Below, one piece after another: positions 44,901 to 54,730 of a DNA stretch of 64,000 nucleotides. A program made the translations under genes and the position numbers. This DNA is from Helianthus annuus. Lineage: Eukaryota; Streptophyta; Magnoliopsida; Asterales; Asteraceae. The first letter of the stretch is position 1. Each line of letters begins with the position of its first letter. The stretch spans positions 138,447,901 through 138,511,900 of the forward strand of contig NC_035439.2 in the NCBI RefSeq assembly GCF_002127325.2. Reading direction: 5' to 3'. Below the pieces are notes generated by a model, which saw nothing but the letters and a program-made list of their open reading frames with translations, was not told the origin of the DNA and made no database searches.

Positions 44901-47900
44901 TTCTAATTGACTACAATGATGTTTAGATTCAAAAGAAGTAAAAATTTGGTTATATACTAAAATCAACGATGAAGTACTAACAAGATATATTATATTAGAT
45001 CAATTGTAAATTTGTAAAATCATTATGGATCAAGATGTAGTGATTATAATTAAAAAAAAAAGGCACTGTACCTACAATCTTAAAGCGGAAACTGTCTTTG
45101 AATCTCTTTAAGTGAGTGACTCAATGCCGAACCATGTTGATATAAATATATAACAAAACCATTGTGCACACTGTGCCAAAAAATGAGGTGGGAAAATGGT
45201 ATCTTCATTTCTTTATGGGTATTTGCAAGAGAACATTGGAAAGCCCCCACAATCAAGTGGGATTTTTTTGATTCTATTTTGAACCACATAGGCTTTCCAA
45301 TGTTATGAAGGAGATGGGTTCGAGGTATCTTGGCCTCCTCTCATGCCACCGTCTTAATAAACGGGTCGTCTACTCTCGAATTCCAATGTTTCCGTGGAGT
45401 TCGTCAAGGCGATCCGTTATCTCCGTTTATTTTTATTATCGCTATGGAGGCTTTGTCCGGTTTTATGGCAAAAGCCTCTTTGATAGGAAGTATATCGGGG
45501 ATTAAACTACCAAACAATGGGCCGGTCTTGACACATCTAATGCATGTGGACGACGTAGTTTTCATGGGGGAATGAAGGGAAAACAACATCCGAAATATTA
45601 TTAGGCTTATGAGATGTTTTCATCTCATCTCAGGGTTGAAAATAAGCCATAAAAAATCAAGCCTATTTGGGATTGGGGTGAATAAAGCGGCGGTCACAAA
45701 TCTAGCTAATGCCATAAATTGCAAGGCTGGAAAATTCCCTTGAAAATATCTTGGTTTATTACTTGGTGCAAATATGAACCAAACAAGGCATTGGAAAGGT
45801 ATGGTCCATTGTTTCAAGGCAAAACTATCGAAATGGAAAGCAAAAACACTATCGGTAGGAGGTCGTACTACATTATTGAAATCGGTCTTGGATAGCTTGC
45901 CTTTATAATATTTTTCATTATACAAAGCCCTGAAAGGGATTTTGGATACTTCAGAGGTACTTAGAAGACGCTTTTTTGGGGAGGGGATGAGGAGAAGTAA
46001 AAAATGGCATGGGTATGTTGGAACGGGTTATTGGGCTGGTTGACAAAGGAGGGCTCGGCTTGGGTGAATTGAGAGATATGAATGTTAGTCTTCTTCTAAA
46101 GTGGTGGTGGAGATACAAAGAAGGATGAAATTGTCTATGGCACCGTACCTGACGGCTATCCACTACAATCTGAACTCATGGTCGTACCTTCCGGTTAAGG
46201 CGGGCATTGTCGGGGTTTGGAATGGGATTTTCAAAGTTGAAAAAGACTTTTCTGACCTAAATGTGCAGGTACCGAATCTAATCAAGGCTGCGCTTAGGAA
46301 TGGCACTAATACACATTTTTGGTTGGATAAATGGCACGACGAAAAGCTGATGAAAGACATGTTTCCCGACTTGTTCATGCTAGAAAATAAGAAAGTTACA
46401 ACTGTTGCAGCGCAGAAAGAAGGTTGGGAGTGGAAACGCTTGTCTTTTTCAGCTGTGGAACGAGATCAGATGGCCCGGCTCCAAACCGTCATCAGCAATG
46501 TTGTTTTATCTGCAGACTGTGATCAGTGGCTTTGAGAACCAGACAAAGAAGGAACAGTCTCGGTATCGCCATGCAAGGATGTGTTAACAAGATTTGCGGT
46601 TCCATATTATCCGGTTGATTGGGTTAAATGGGCATCGAAAAAACTAATATTTTTTCAGTTGGAGAGGGATTCAGAATAGGCTGGCAACACATAAAAATCT
46701 GCAAAAACGGAATGTTCTTAATGGCTCTACGAGATGCAGATTATGCGAAACTAAAGATCAAGACTGATCACTTATTTGTAACATGTTGCATATCGACAAT
46801 AATAAAGAACATGGTATGCAGCTGGTGCAATATTCCTAGTGTGCTTGCTGATACAATGCAAGAATTATTAGAGATTCACAAAAAGGTGATGGTGTCAAAA
46901 AATAAGACAAGGGTGATTCAACTGATAATACTAACTTCGTGTTGGGAGATATGGAAGGCGCGGAATGAACTTATTTTTTCTGGCAAACGTATCGTCATCA
47001 ACAAGATCTTCGGCGAAATACAAACGTCTTTCCTTTGGGCGAAGCACAAGGCGAAACGGAATAACTTGGAGTGGCGAAATTGGATAACTTTTAATATAGT
47101 CGAGTAATGTATCATTGTTAGGCGAAATATAGGTGACAGAGGTATCTATGAGAATTCACGTACCATGTTCGAGCTCGAAAAATGTGCCCTTACGTAATGT
47201 TTTCTTATTATTTAAAAAAAATCCAATTAGTATTGGGCTAATAAACTAATGACAAGTGGGCTAAATTCTAAATCATAAAAAATATTTGTAAATGGGCCTA
47301 TATTGGAATTGGTATGTGTTAACTATTTAAAAAAATAACATATATATATCGGATTTTTTTTAAATCGTGTGCCCCTCGAAATCACAGGCCTTGTGCGGAG
47401 GTCCTCCCTGCACACCATCATAGCCGCCTTTGATGGGTGATTGTGTATAATGTACCGGTCTAGTATCTTACTTAACCAAGCATTGTATACAATTTGGTGA
47501 TGAATAAAATGTCGTTTGGGTCGGGGGTGTGTGTTGTTTATTTGGCCTTTTGCCCGTTTGGGTCGAAGGTTGTTTTATGAAGTTCTCTTTTCAAAAAAAA
47601 AAAAAAAAATTGTCGTTTCATTCAAAAAAAAAAAAAAAAAAAATTGCATGAGAACTTACTTCACCATTGTGCACGATGTGCCAAAAATGAGTTGGGAAAA
47701 TGGTATCTTCATTTCTTTATGGGTGTTTGCAAGAGAACTTACTTCAATTTGGGAGAGAATATTCTTTAGGAAATTGTCAACATTTTGTTTGTTCGATTTG
47801 ATACTAAACTTGTTTTTTTAAACAACCTAATCTACTACTAATTTAAGAATTTTACACCATTGTCGACCAAAGGACTCGAACTCTGGATCTCGGGACATTA

Positions 47901-49269
47901 TCTTACACACCAGGGTACTGCTACTCTGCTAGGCCAAAGATCTCTTGATGCTATCCCTGGTTACACCTTTTTGTAAGATTACTAATACTTGAAGATGTTA
48001 TTTTACAGATTTTCTTCCTAAGTATCCCTACTAGAAATGTTTTCTTCATATACAATACCGGTGATTTAGTGGTTTAGTGGTATAGTGTTTGTTTTCCTCA
48101 AAAAAGAAAAAAAAATACAAAGTTAAATAGTATTTAGGTGTAAAAAAAATATTGTTTCAACAAAAAAGAAAAAAACCAAGATCATAAAATGTATTACACT
48201 TGACTAAAAATTAGATCTAGCAAAACCTTGATTTGTAGATACCAAACAGTAAATAGTAATCTAGAGCTGGAAAATTATAATTATTTGAAACTAGAAATCA
48301 TGACCTCCTAAGACACAACCTTTGTGAGTACTAGGTTGTCTTTGTTGCTTATGTACGTACGGACAAGTTAAAGCTGATGTTTCCTGATTGAAGGAAATTC
48401 AGTAGAATAGTGTTTTAAGGCTGATATAGGTTGCAATTAAGTAGATCACACAGCTCAAGAAAACTCTAGTTCCAACATCAAACTAAAGTTTTTAGAAAAC
48501 AAATTTTTAATAATATTAAACAAATAAAACAGTACACTACCCAGCAAAAAAAAGTTAATAGCAATATCCATCCAAAGGTAAAGGGTTTCATAGTATACCA
48601 CATATAGTAATATACATATATTATAATAATTGTATACACATGTATCTATATTTTTAATGGATGCATGCAGAAAGGAGATTGGCTGAACAAAATCTGAAGA
48701 ATTTTTTTTTCAAAGAAAAAGAAAAGAAAAGAAAAAACCCGAAGAAACCACACAAAATCAAGAGGGTTAACTTATCAAGCTGAGTTTATGAACTTGAGTA
48801 CTTGACCCACAAAGATCTTGGATTTAGGTTATATAAGAAAAGTTTAGACCGAATTCAAAAGTAAATAAAGTAAAATCAAGAACCAACTAACAAGAACTTC
48901 GAATCTTGAGCACATAATTTTATGTTAAATACTGTTTTAAATATTTATAAACCAATTTCAAGCCAAGAAAACCCTGATCTTGATGTGGGTTTTGCATATA
49001 GTTAACCTAATACTTTAAACAAAATAAATAAATAAATAAAAAATAATAAAATAATAAAAAGAAGAAGAAGACATGAGGCCAGACCTGGAGTGAGTTGAGT
49101 ACTCAAACAGTTTTCCTTTTGAAGAAAAAACGATGAGAGCAACCTCAGCATCACACAAGACAGAGATCTCATGAGCTTTTTTGAGGAAACCAGTTCTTCG
49201 TTTGGAGAATGTTACTTGTCGGCTAATTTTGTTCTCGATCCGCTTCAACTGCACTCTACCTCTCCCCAT
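37772..49269 (-). CDS. AP1/FUL-type (SQUAMOSA clade) MADS-box transcription factor
   Basis: A type II MIKC MADS factor, expected to bind CArG boxes as dimers or tetramers in the nucleus and to act in floral meristem or fruit identity. Eight minus-strand exons join in frame: 49085-49269, 40839-40917, 40548-40612, 40348-40447, 39440-39481, 39316-39357, 39105-39193 and 37772-37880. Their lengths of 185, 79, 65, 100, 42, 42, 89 and 109 nt fit the clade pattern. The product is 236 aa. It has the MADS domain (1-61, [20 protein letters not shown]), an I region with [15 protein letters not shown], a K domain with [13 protein letters not shown] and [14 protein letters not shown], and a C region ending [10 protein letters not shown]. 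That end resembles a FUL motif (LPPWMLRHL) and lacks an AP1-type CaaX tail. Intron 1 is 8.2 kb and full of transposons. No lesion is seen in any exon. Confidence 0.92.
37921..38650. mobile_element. hAT-like element in MADS intron 7
   Basis: It has the same GGGTC.AACCCAACAC.AAACCC and AACCCG/GTTAGG subterminal style as 35017-37345, ending ...ATAAATTCACACTCCTA. It is interrupted near its left end by the MITE at 37933-38096. Confidence 0.4.
37933..38096. mobile_element. hAT MITE (164 bp) in MADS intron 7
   Basis: The inverted ends are CAGTGGCGGATCC and (inverted) CAGTGGCGGATTT, with exact 8-bp duplication TGTTAGAT at 37925-37932 and 38097-38104. It lies only 53 bp from the last MADS exon, upstream of its splice acceptor. 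Confidence 0.9.
38651..38737. repeat. (TA)n microsatellite
   Basis: More than 80 bp of nearly pure TA repeat directly abuts the palindromic MITE. ORFs of alternating Ile-Tyr read across it are artefacts. Confidence 0.95.
38738..39005. mobile_element. Palindromic MITE between two (TA)n tracts
   Basis: Arms 38771-38869 and 38876-38972 are nearly perfect inverted copies (GAGAAGCATTCTGGACC, AAGCCTTTCGTAATATAC, AAAATTGACTATATAC) with a centre of about 6 nt. Outer ends GGGTAGGGATCC and (inverted) AGGATAAGGATC are weaker. Insertion within TA repeats recalls the rice Micron elements. As part of intron 7 it would form a hairpin of roughly 97 bp in the MADS pre-mRNA. Confidence 0.8.
39006..39081. repeat. 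(TA)n microsatellite followed by (GA)n
   Basis: About 75 bp of TA repeat is followed by a short GA run at 39084-39101 that ends at the MADS exon 7 donor. Length variation here could affect splicing of exon 7. Confidence 0.95.
39648..40209. repeat. Tandem duplication in MADS intron 4 with one MITE-filled copy
   Basis: A unit of about 180 bp (CATCTTATCAAACACGTATT...AATTAAATATTATCCTTA) occurs twice, from 39648 and from 40027. The first copy is interrupted at CGTATTTT by the 197-bp MITE at 39670-39866. The second copy is uninterrupted and shows the pre-insertion site. Confidence 0.85.
39670..39866. mobile_element. hAT MITE (197 bp) in MADS intron 4
   Basis: The ends are CAGGGGCGGACTTAG and (inverted) CAGCGGCGGAACTAG, with exact 8-bp duplication CGTATTTT at 39662-39669 and 39867-39874. 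An empty site exists 365 bp away in the tandem copy. Confidence 0.9.
41945..41990. repeat. Poly(A) tract, about 46 bp
   Basis: A long pure A run in MADS intron 1. It could be the tail of a retroposed sequence in plus orientation, but nothing upstream is recognisable. Confidence 0.8.
42100..42618. mobile_element. hAT-like MITE in MADS intron 1, carrying a nested MITE
   Basis: The ends CAGGCCGTTCTA and (inverted) CATGGCCGGACCTA are flanked by an 8-bp duplication GTCTCTAA at 42092-42099 and 42619-42626. It inserted at the end of the first of two 46-52 bp tandem copies with an ACCTATGTTTTAAA...GAGTCACTCC core (near 42053 and 42627). Confidence 0.7.
42359..42583. mobile_element. Tourist-like MITE (225 bp) nested in hAT MITE
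   Basis: The inverted ends are GGGGCTGTTTGGTAG and (inverted) GGGGCTGTTTGATAG, with target duplication TAA at 42356-42358 and 42584-42586. This is the PIF/Harbinger-Tourist pattern. Confidence 0.8.
43628..43938. mobile_element. Tourist-like MITE (311 bp) in MADS intron 1
   Basis: GGCCACACGGGGTGG at the left and (inverted) GAGAACCCGGGGTGG at the right match at 11 of 15 positions, with TTA at 43625-43627 and 43939-43941. GTGATGG motifs repeat inside. Confidence 0.6.
45158..47738 (+). mobile_element. 5'-truncated LINE in MADS intron 1 with long target duplication
   Basis: The element (about 45235-47643) begins inside reverse transcriptase. It keeps [13 protein letters not shown] near 45390-45430 and a HVDDVVF motif near 45545-45560, where the typical motif is YADD. 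A connection domain with [11 protein letters not shown] and the zinc-binding C-terminus ([23 protein letters not shown]) end near 47104. A 3' UTR and A-rich tails follow at 47594-47643. Stops and frameshifts near 45575, 45740, 45905 and 46530 show decay. About 77 bp flanking it (45158-45234 and 47662-47738, core ATGGTATCTTCATTTCTTTA) form a direct repeat with a few mismatches. It runs opposite to the MADS gene. Confidence 0.85.
47868..47945 (-). repeat. tRNA-derived SINE-like head in MADS intron 1
   Basis: On the minus strand a box A-like TGGCCTAGCAGAGTAGCAG is followed by a box B-like GAGTTCGAGTCC at the right spacing. No full cloverleaf is seen. It may be a SINE fragment. Confidence 0.4.
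47946..49084. other. 5' end of MADS intron 1, no element recognised
   Basis: AT-rich. It may contain intronic regulatory elements, as first introns of this MADS clade often do, but I see no clear CArG box pair. Confidence 0.35.
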
Positions 49270-49500
49270 CTGTTTACAGTTTTCTTTCTACAGAAAACCC
49301 TAAAAAACCAACTTTTAAAGTGAAAAAAAGAAGGAAAAAAGGAGAAGAAGAAGAAGATCTAAGAAGACGATAACGAGAAAGACACAGGAGAATGTCTTTT
49401 TTTCTGTTGCTATTTTGGTGTATGCCTTATATTATTATCCTCGTTATCTTACACATTTTAATCTGTTTCGTTGCCATATATAAACAACATAAAAGTATTA
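49270..49500 (-). promoter_or_regulatory. MADS gene leader and putative core promoter
   Basis: The minus strand just before the ATG is CT-rich (CTTCTTCTTCTTC near 49340-49360), a usual plant leader feature. GTTTATATATGG at 49483-49494 is a TATA-box candidate in the right orientation. It would place transcription start near 49455 and give a leader of about 185 nt. This is inference without transcript data. Confidence 0.4.
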
Positions 49501-50789
49501 TTTTTTACTTAGGTCTTTTAGTACACACAAATATGTTAATCAAAGAACCTATGCTAGGTTCTACTCTACGTTTCTTTCTTTTATATTATCTTTTTTTAAG
49601 AAAATTTTGATAAATATAAATGTTGGATACAAATTTAGGAGCAGATTTTGTAAACAAACTGATATAAACGAGGGTTTATTCGTCTATTTAATTTTGACCA
49701 AGCAAACACTAATACTTTTAAATAGTAAATGTTGGAATAGAAATTTAGGGCTTAGGAGCTTTGAGTAGACCGATTAGAAAATGTTTTGGGAATATTTTTA
49801 AATAATAATGTTGGAATGTTATTTTTAAGGTGTAAAAAAGGAGGAAGTTAAGAAAAGAATAATAAAAAGAGAGGATGAGGAAAGAGAATAGTTGCATAAC
49901 AAAGGGATATGAAACGAGTGTGGTTTAAGTCAGATGTGTTGTCAAGTTCTTGTTGGTTGGATTCTTATCATTGTCTTGTTTTGGGGCACAGGTTTTGGGG
50001 TCATTTAATTTGGATAAATTCTTTTAAAAAAAAAATTAATTTGGATAAATTAAGAAAACAAGACTAGCTAACAAATTTTTTTTAATATATTTATATGATA
50101 AAGATTTTGTTTTTCTACCTTTAAAAAAGGTTTTGTTATTCTAGTTAAATTAGGGTCTTACTAACTTGTGCTTTATTGCGGGTGATAAACGGGTAGTGGA
50201 ATGGCGTTGCGGGTGATAAATGAGTAGTGGAATGACAATTAGCGAGTCTAAATGATTAACCTAACGGGTTTTAAGGCGTTGATTCAATTGGAATTGTTTA
50301 ACTACGATAAAATGTGTTTTTGCAAGTTTGGTGGGCTATATTGGATGTTTAAACGAGGAACCGGGAGGTGGAATGATCTAAAGGGAGCAAAGAAATGGAA
50401 ATTGAAAGAATGGTTTAGTCGTATGCCATTGCCGTAATGCAGTGCCTAGGCGCCTTCAAGGGGTTTTTGGTCATAAGGCGGGATCAGGATGGTCGTAGGG
50501 CTACTTTAGCGGGCAACTTTTGTTTTGCACAAATATGCAATTATAGAGACCCTTCTTTGTTCATGTTTCAGACCAATTATAATAAGTTATAGTGGTTTAT
50601 AGTTGGCAAAGGTTTTTCTTTGTAAGTTACATATTTTTTTGTATGTGTATATGTTTATAAAAAAAAAGAAATGATATTTATAAATAAAGTATAACAATTA
50701 AATGATAATTAAGAGAAATTATATTTATAAATGAAGAAAAAAATGGTCCCATGAAAAAGGGGTCTTGTGCGGTTGCACTGTTTGCACCT
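49501..50789. other. MADS upstream intergenic region
   Basis: AT-rich DNA. A 31-bp tandem pair (TTGCGGGTGATAAA(C/T)G core) lies near 50175-50235. I recognise no gene between here and the Mutator-like element. Confidence 0.4.
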
Positions 50790-50798
50790 CCCAGGTAA

Positions 50799-51888
50799 GA
50801 GTAAACTTTTGTTTTGTTCCCTGTGGTTTGGTCGTTTTAACGGTTTTGCCCAAATCCTTTAAAAATAACCATTTTACTCCCTGGTGTTTTGGTTTTGTCG
50901 CCAGTTTGCTTCACGGGCGGGGTGGAGGATGCGGCGGAGGAGAAGGTGGCCATGGCGCATGTCGGCGACGATGAAATTGACGAGGAGAGTTTTGGCATCA
51001 GAGTATTTTTGTAGGTGAATAGTGTTTAGAGGAGGGTGAAGAAGGAGGGGAGAGTGGTAGGAGATCCGATAGAGAAATGTGGAGCATGAATTAGGGAGAA
51101 TCTGAAGAAATGAAGAAGAAATAGGGGCTTTGATTTTAGGGTTTTGGATTGGATGATTGAGTGGATGATTGTTGCGGTTAGATAAGAGATGAATTTAGAG
51201 ATTGAAGAGTTGGGATTAGTGGTTTTGGAGAGGATTAGGGTTAGGGTTTCGGTTAGTGAAGATGGAATTGCAGGTGGGTTTGGAGGAGATGATGATGTGT
51301 TGTTCAACATCGTTGTCTTTTGTTGGAGATTTGGGGTAGTAGCATATGGCAACCTCCATTATTAAATGAGAGGTTGGGAAGTTTAGTGGTGGAGGATGGT
51401 GGTGGTGGACTGATGATGATGACAGGTGGCGGCGGCCGGATGGTGGTGGTGGCCATTTAGAAGTGGGAGAAAGTGAGGGATGGTGATGGTAGGTTTTTGT
51501 GGCTGGTGATAGTCAGCGGAAAATGGTGTTCAGGTGGTGGTGATGGTGGTAGGTGGTGGCACCAGGTTGGTGGGCGGTGCTGGTGATGTTAGGTGGTGGG
51601 TGGTGAGTGTAGAAGAGAGAGAGATATTTTGTAGAAAGAGTGAGTAGAGATTGTGTATTTGTTGTGTGTATACTTTACTTTTAAATACAAACTACCAAAG
51701 TACCCTTATTTTATGTCTGTAATTACCAAAATACACTTTCAATTAACATAAAATATGGATGGAGTTAAGCCTGTGGAGCAAACTGGCGACAAAATCAGAA
51801 CATCAGGGAGTAAAATAACTATTTTTAAAGGATTTGGGCAAAACTGTTAAAACGACCAAACCACAGGGAGCAAAACGGAAGTTTACTC
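50799..51888. mobile_element. Non-autonomous Mutator-like element (1090 bp)
   Basis: Terminal inverted repeats of about 115 bp (GAGTAAACTT, CCCTGTGGTTTGGTCGTTTT, TTGTCGCCAGTTTGCT) are flanked by a 9-bp duplication CC(C/T)AGGTAA at 50790-50798 and 51889-51897. The interior is G-rich (GGTGGTGG, GGCGGCGGCCGG) against AT-rich surroundings and could be captured genic DNA. A minus-strand 108-residue serine/proline reading at 51026-51352 is not recognisable. It lies about 1.5 kb upstream of the MADS start. Confidence 0.85.
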
Positions 51889-52274
51889 CCTAGGTAATAA
51901 TGCTTTTAATTTCCATTCCTGTTGTGTTTTCAATTTTGGTTTCATGTTAGAATACATAATTTTGTTGACTTTGAGGACAAGCCTATTACCGTTTTTAGGA
52001 CGAAGGGGGCAATTTCAAAAGTGTGAGAAGTGTTTTAAACCATTAGATCTTTGATCTAATGGTTGAGATCAATAAGCACCAAATTATAAATTGTGTTTTA
52101 ATTATTTGGACTGATTTGAAAATCGTAGGGATAATAATGTCTTTGTATATGTTTCAAATTAGGTAACCTTTCCTAAATTCTAGCCATTCACTCCTAAAAT
52201 CTAGCAATTCAATTTTAAACTTATTTTAAAATTCGGACATTCTAAAAAATCCAGAAATACGTAACTGCTACAAG

Positions 52275-52500
52275 AAATATATATAACACTATACATCCAT
52301 CATATAACACTATATAACACTATATAACACCATATAACACCGTATAACACCATATAACATCATATAACACCATGTAACACTATATAACACTATAGATCTA
52401 TCATAGACATACTATCAGACAAATATAACACTATAACACTATATAACTTTAAATAACACTATATAACACCATATAATACCATATAACACCATATAACACT
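52275..52500. repeat. ATATAACAC(C/T) satellite-like repeat
   Basis: About 18 copies of a 10-11 bp unit ATATAACAC(T/C). A second, shorter array of the same unit lies at 54345-54445, so the repeat sits near both ends of the 51954-54727 insertion. Confidence 0.85.
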
Positions 52501-52682
52501 AAGGCAAGGATAAATTGAAAACCCACTTGAGTTGAATAAACCCTGAAAACCCAATAACAACCATTGATCATACTTGATGGATGGCTAGGATTCACTTTTG
52601 CCCATAAGTTGCTTTTGTGTCCTTTTGTCTCAATTTTTAATATATTTCATGTACTGAAGGGTAATCTTGGAACATTAATTCA

Positions 52683-52764
52683 ATTTCTCTTACAAAAGTC
52701 TGCATGTTGTAAGACTACTTTTCTTCTCTTACAAAAGTCTGCATGTTGTAAGACTACTTTTCAA
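52683..52764. repeat. 41-bp perfect tandem duplication with internal hairpin
   Basis: The unit TTCTCTTACAAAAGTCTGCA... occurs twice in a row. Inside it AAAAGTCT and AGACTACTTTT are partly complementary. Confidence 0.85.
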
Positions 52765-52799
52765 TATTCTTTTTTGCTCGTATATTTTTTTTTTTGTTT

Positions 52800-53185
52800 T
52801 GTTACATATGTATATGACAATCTATTTTTGTAACATATTTTTTTTGGTTTTGTTACATGTGTTACATAGAAACGTAACATATAACCTGGGAAAATTGTAA
52901 CAACACACTTTATTTTTACAGTAATTTAAAAAGTGTAACAATACACTTTATTTTCTTTAACGTGCATTATTTCTGTAACACAAAAAAATGTAACATGCAT
53001 TTTTCTTTGATTGTTACATTTTTTATGTAACAAACATTTTTGATTTGATTGTTACAAAAAATGTAACGGATATTATTTATGTAACACAAAAAAACGTAAC
53101 TGCCATTATTTATGTAACACAAAAAAACGTAACATGCTTTTTTTTTTCAATTGTTACCTTTCTAACACCCGGTTACATAGTGTTA
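52800..53185. repeat. GTTACA / TGTAAC motif cluster
   Basis: The hexamer GTTACA and its complement TGTAAC occur about 20 times in 380 bp in both orientations, often as GTTACA(N)nTGTAAC inverted pairs separated by A or T runs. The hexamer is also the terminus of LTR E, but no LTR is visible here. Confidence 0.7.
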
Positions 53186-53599
53186 CATAAAAAATGCCTA
53201 GATCTTGGAGTTCATAACTAAGACGCAAAGAATTGTTATGAGAATTGTTACATAAAAAATATAACACGTATATAAAAAATATAACTTTATTAACAAGAAC
53301 CCAACAACAACAGATTTTTTACATTCAATCATCATAACAATAAACAAGAAAGTAACTTAGATTTTAATCCAATACATAAGAACTTAAATCAAATTGTTTC
53401 CATTTCTTCAGATCTGAAAACAAATTTTACACAAAAAAATGAAAAAATCAGTAATAAAAAACAACATATCCAGAAAACAAGAACTAAAAAACATTCATCT
53501 TCTTGAACAAAAAAATAAAAAAAGTTGCAGATCTACAAATCACAAAAAATGAAGATCTATAAAACACAAAAAAATGCAAATCTGAAAAAAAACCCTGAA

Positions 53600-53830
53600 A
53601 ACAAACATACTTATGGATCTGGAGGATCTTTTAGATATGGAACATCATGTTCAACATCGAACATCTTTTGGATCATCTTCAACATCGAACCGTTATATGG
53701 AATATCATCTTCAACATCGAACATCTTCAACCGGATCTGGAGCATCTTTTGGATCTGGTAGCATCTTGGAACTGGATCATCTTTTTGGATTTCGGATCTG
53801 AACCAGATCTGAATCTGATGTTGTATGGAA
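53600..53830. repeat. ATCTTCAACATCGAAC / GGATCTGG short repeats
   Basis: Degenerate 30-45 bp repeats. The minus frame gives repeated MFDVE(D/H)D(I/V)PY, the plus frame QHRTS repeats. No conserved domain is recognised and the reading frame is short, so coding is doubtful. Confidence 0.5.
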
Positions 53831-54056
53831 CACCAGTTCGATCTTCTGATCTTTCTCCGATCTTCACTGCCTCTCTCACCGATCCTCATTGCCTTTCTCT
53901 CTCCGATCTTCTCTCTCTAACCATCTATCTCTTTGGATTTTTGGGAAGTAAAATATGTTCTTCATTTGAGAAATGCATCATAAAACACAAAAAGACTCTG
54001 TTTGGGAGAAATGAGATGGGAGAGATTTGATTTTTGATCTTGTTTCATCTATATTG

Positions 54057-54058
<2 letters not shown>

Positions 54059-54101
<43 letters not shown>

Positions 54102-54102
54102 A
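54059..54102. repeat. (GA)n-(G)n microsatellite
   Basis: About 30 bp of GA repeat followed by a G run. Confidence 0.95.
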
Positions 54103-54730
54103 AAGTGTGCTAGAGAAGAGAGATGGAGGAGAATATGAGATCTTTCAATTGAAGAGAAATGCACGTCACTTTATGTAAAAGGAAACGAGAGAGTGCTGAC
54201 TAATTGTTACATTTTCTGCCATCATGCAAAATGAGGTATATACCCCTCGCTTATCAATGTGGGAGATGTGATGTGGCTGAATCCTAGCCACATATGTGGG
54301 TTTCTTGGGTTTTCTCAACTGGAGTGAGTTTTCTCATTATAATTAGCCTATAACACTATACATCCATCATAACACCAAAAAACACTATATAACACCATAT
54401 AATACTGTGTAACACTATATAACACTATATAAGAAAATATAACACTATATAGTTCTGAACGGGATGCCACAAATTCGTAGATTAATTCTTAATTCGTATT
54501 CCTATAATTAAGGATGGCGGTTATGGAAGGTTATCAATTAATTAAATCAATAAGAAAATTACTTGTTTACCCTTTTGAATTAATTTAGATTGAGGACACA
54601 TGTCATCACCACAATATTTCTCACCCTTCTCACAGTTTTAGATTAATGTACAGGATCCTCTACCTACATAATTTTGTTGACTTTGAGGACAGGCCTATTA
54701 CCGTTTTTAGGACAAATGGGGCAATTTCTC

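Larger units (their letters stand above)
51954..54727. repeat. 2.6-kb insertion flanked by 65-bp direct repeats
   Basis: The sequence TACATAATTTTGTTGACTTT...TTTTTAGGAC.AA.GGGGCAATTT occurs at 51954-52018 and 54663-54727 with three differences. Between the copies lie TATAACAC satellites, a 41-bp tandem pair, a GTTACA-rich stretch, ATCTTCAACATCGAAC repeats and a GA/G tract. The ends share TGTGAGAAG in opposite orientation. I cannot assign the class. Confidence 0.5.

Noticed and set aside
46101..47107. Independent genes of 144 and 159 aa in the MADS region
   Set aside because: Both are parts of the C-terminal region of the decayed LINE, in different frames.
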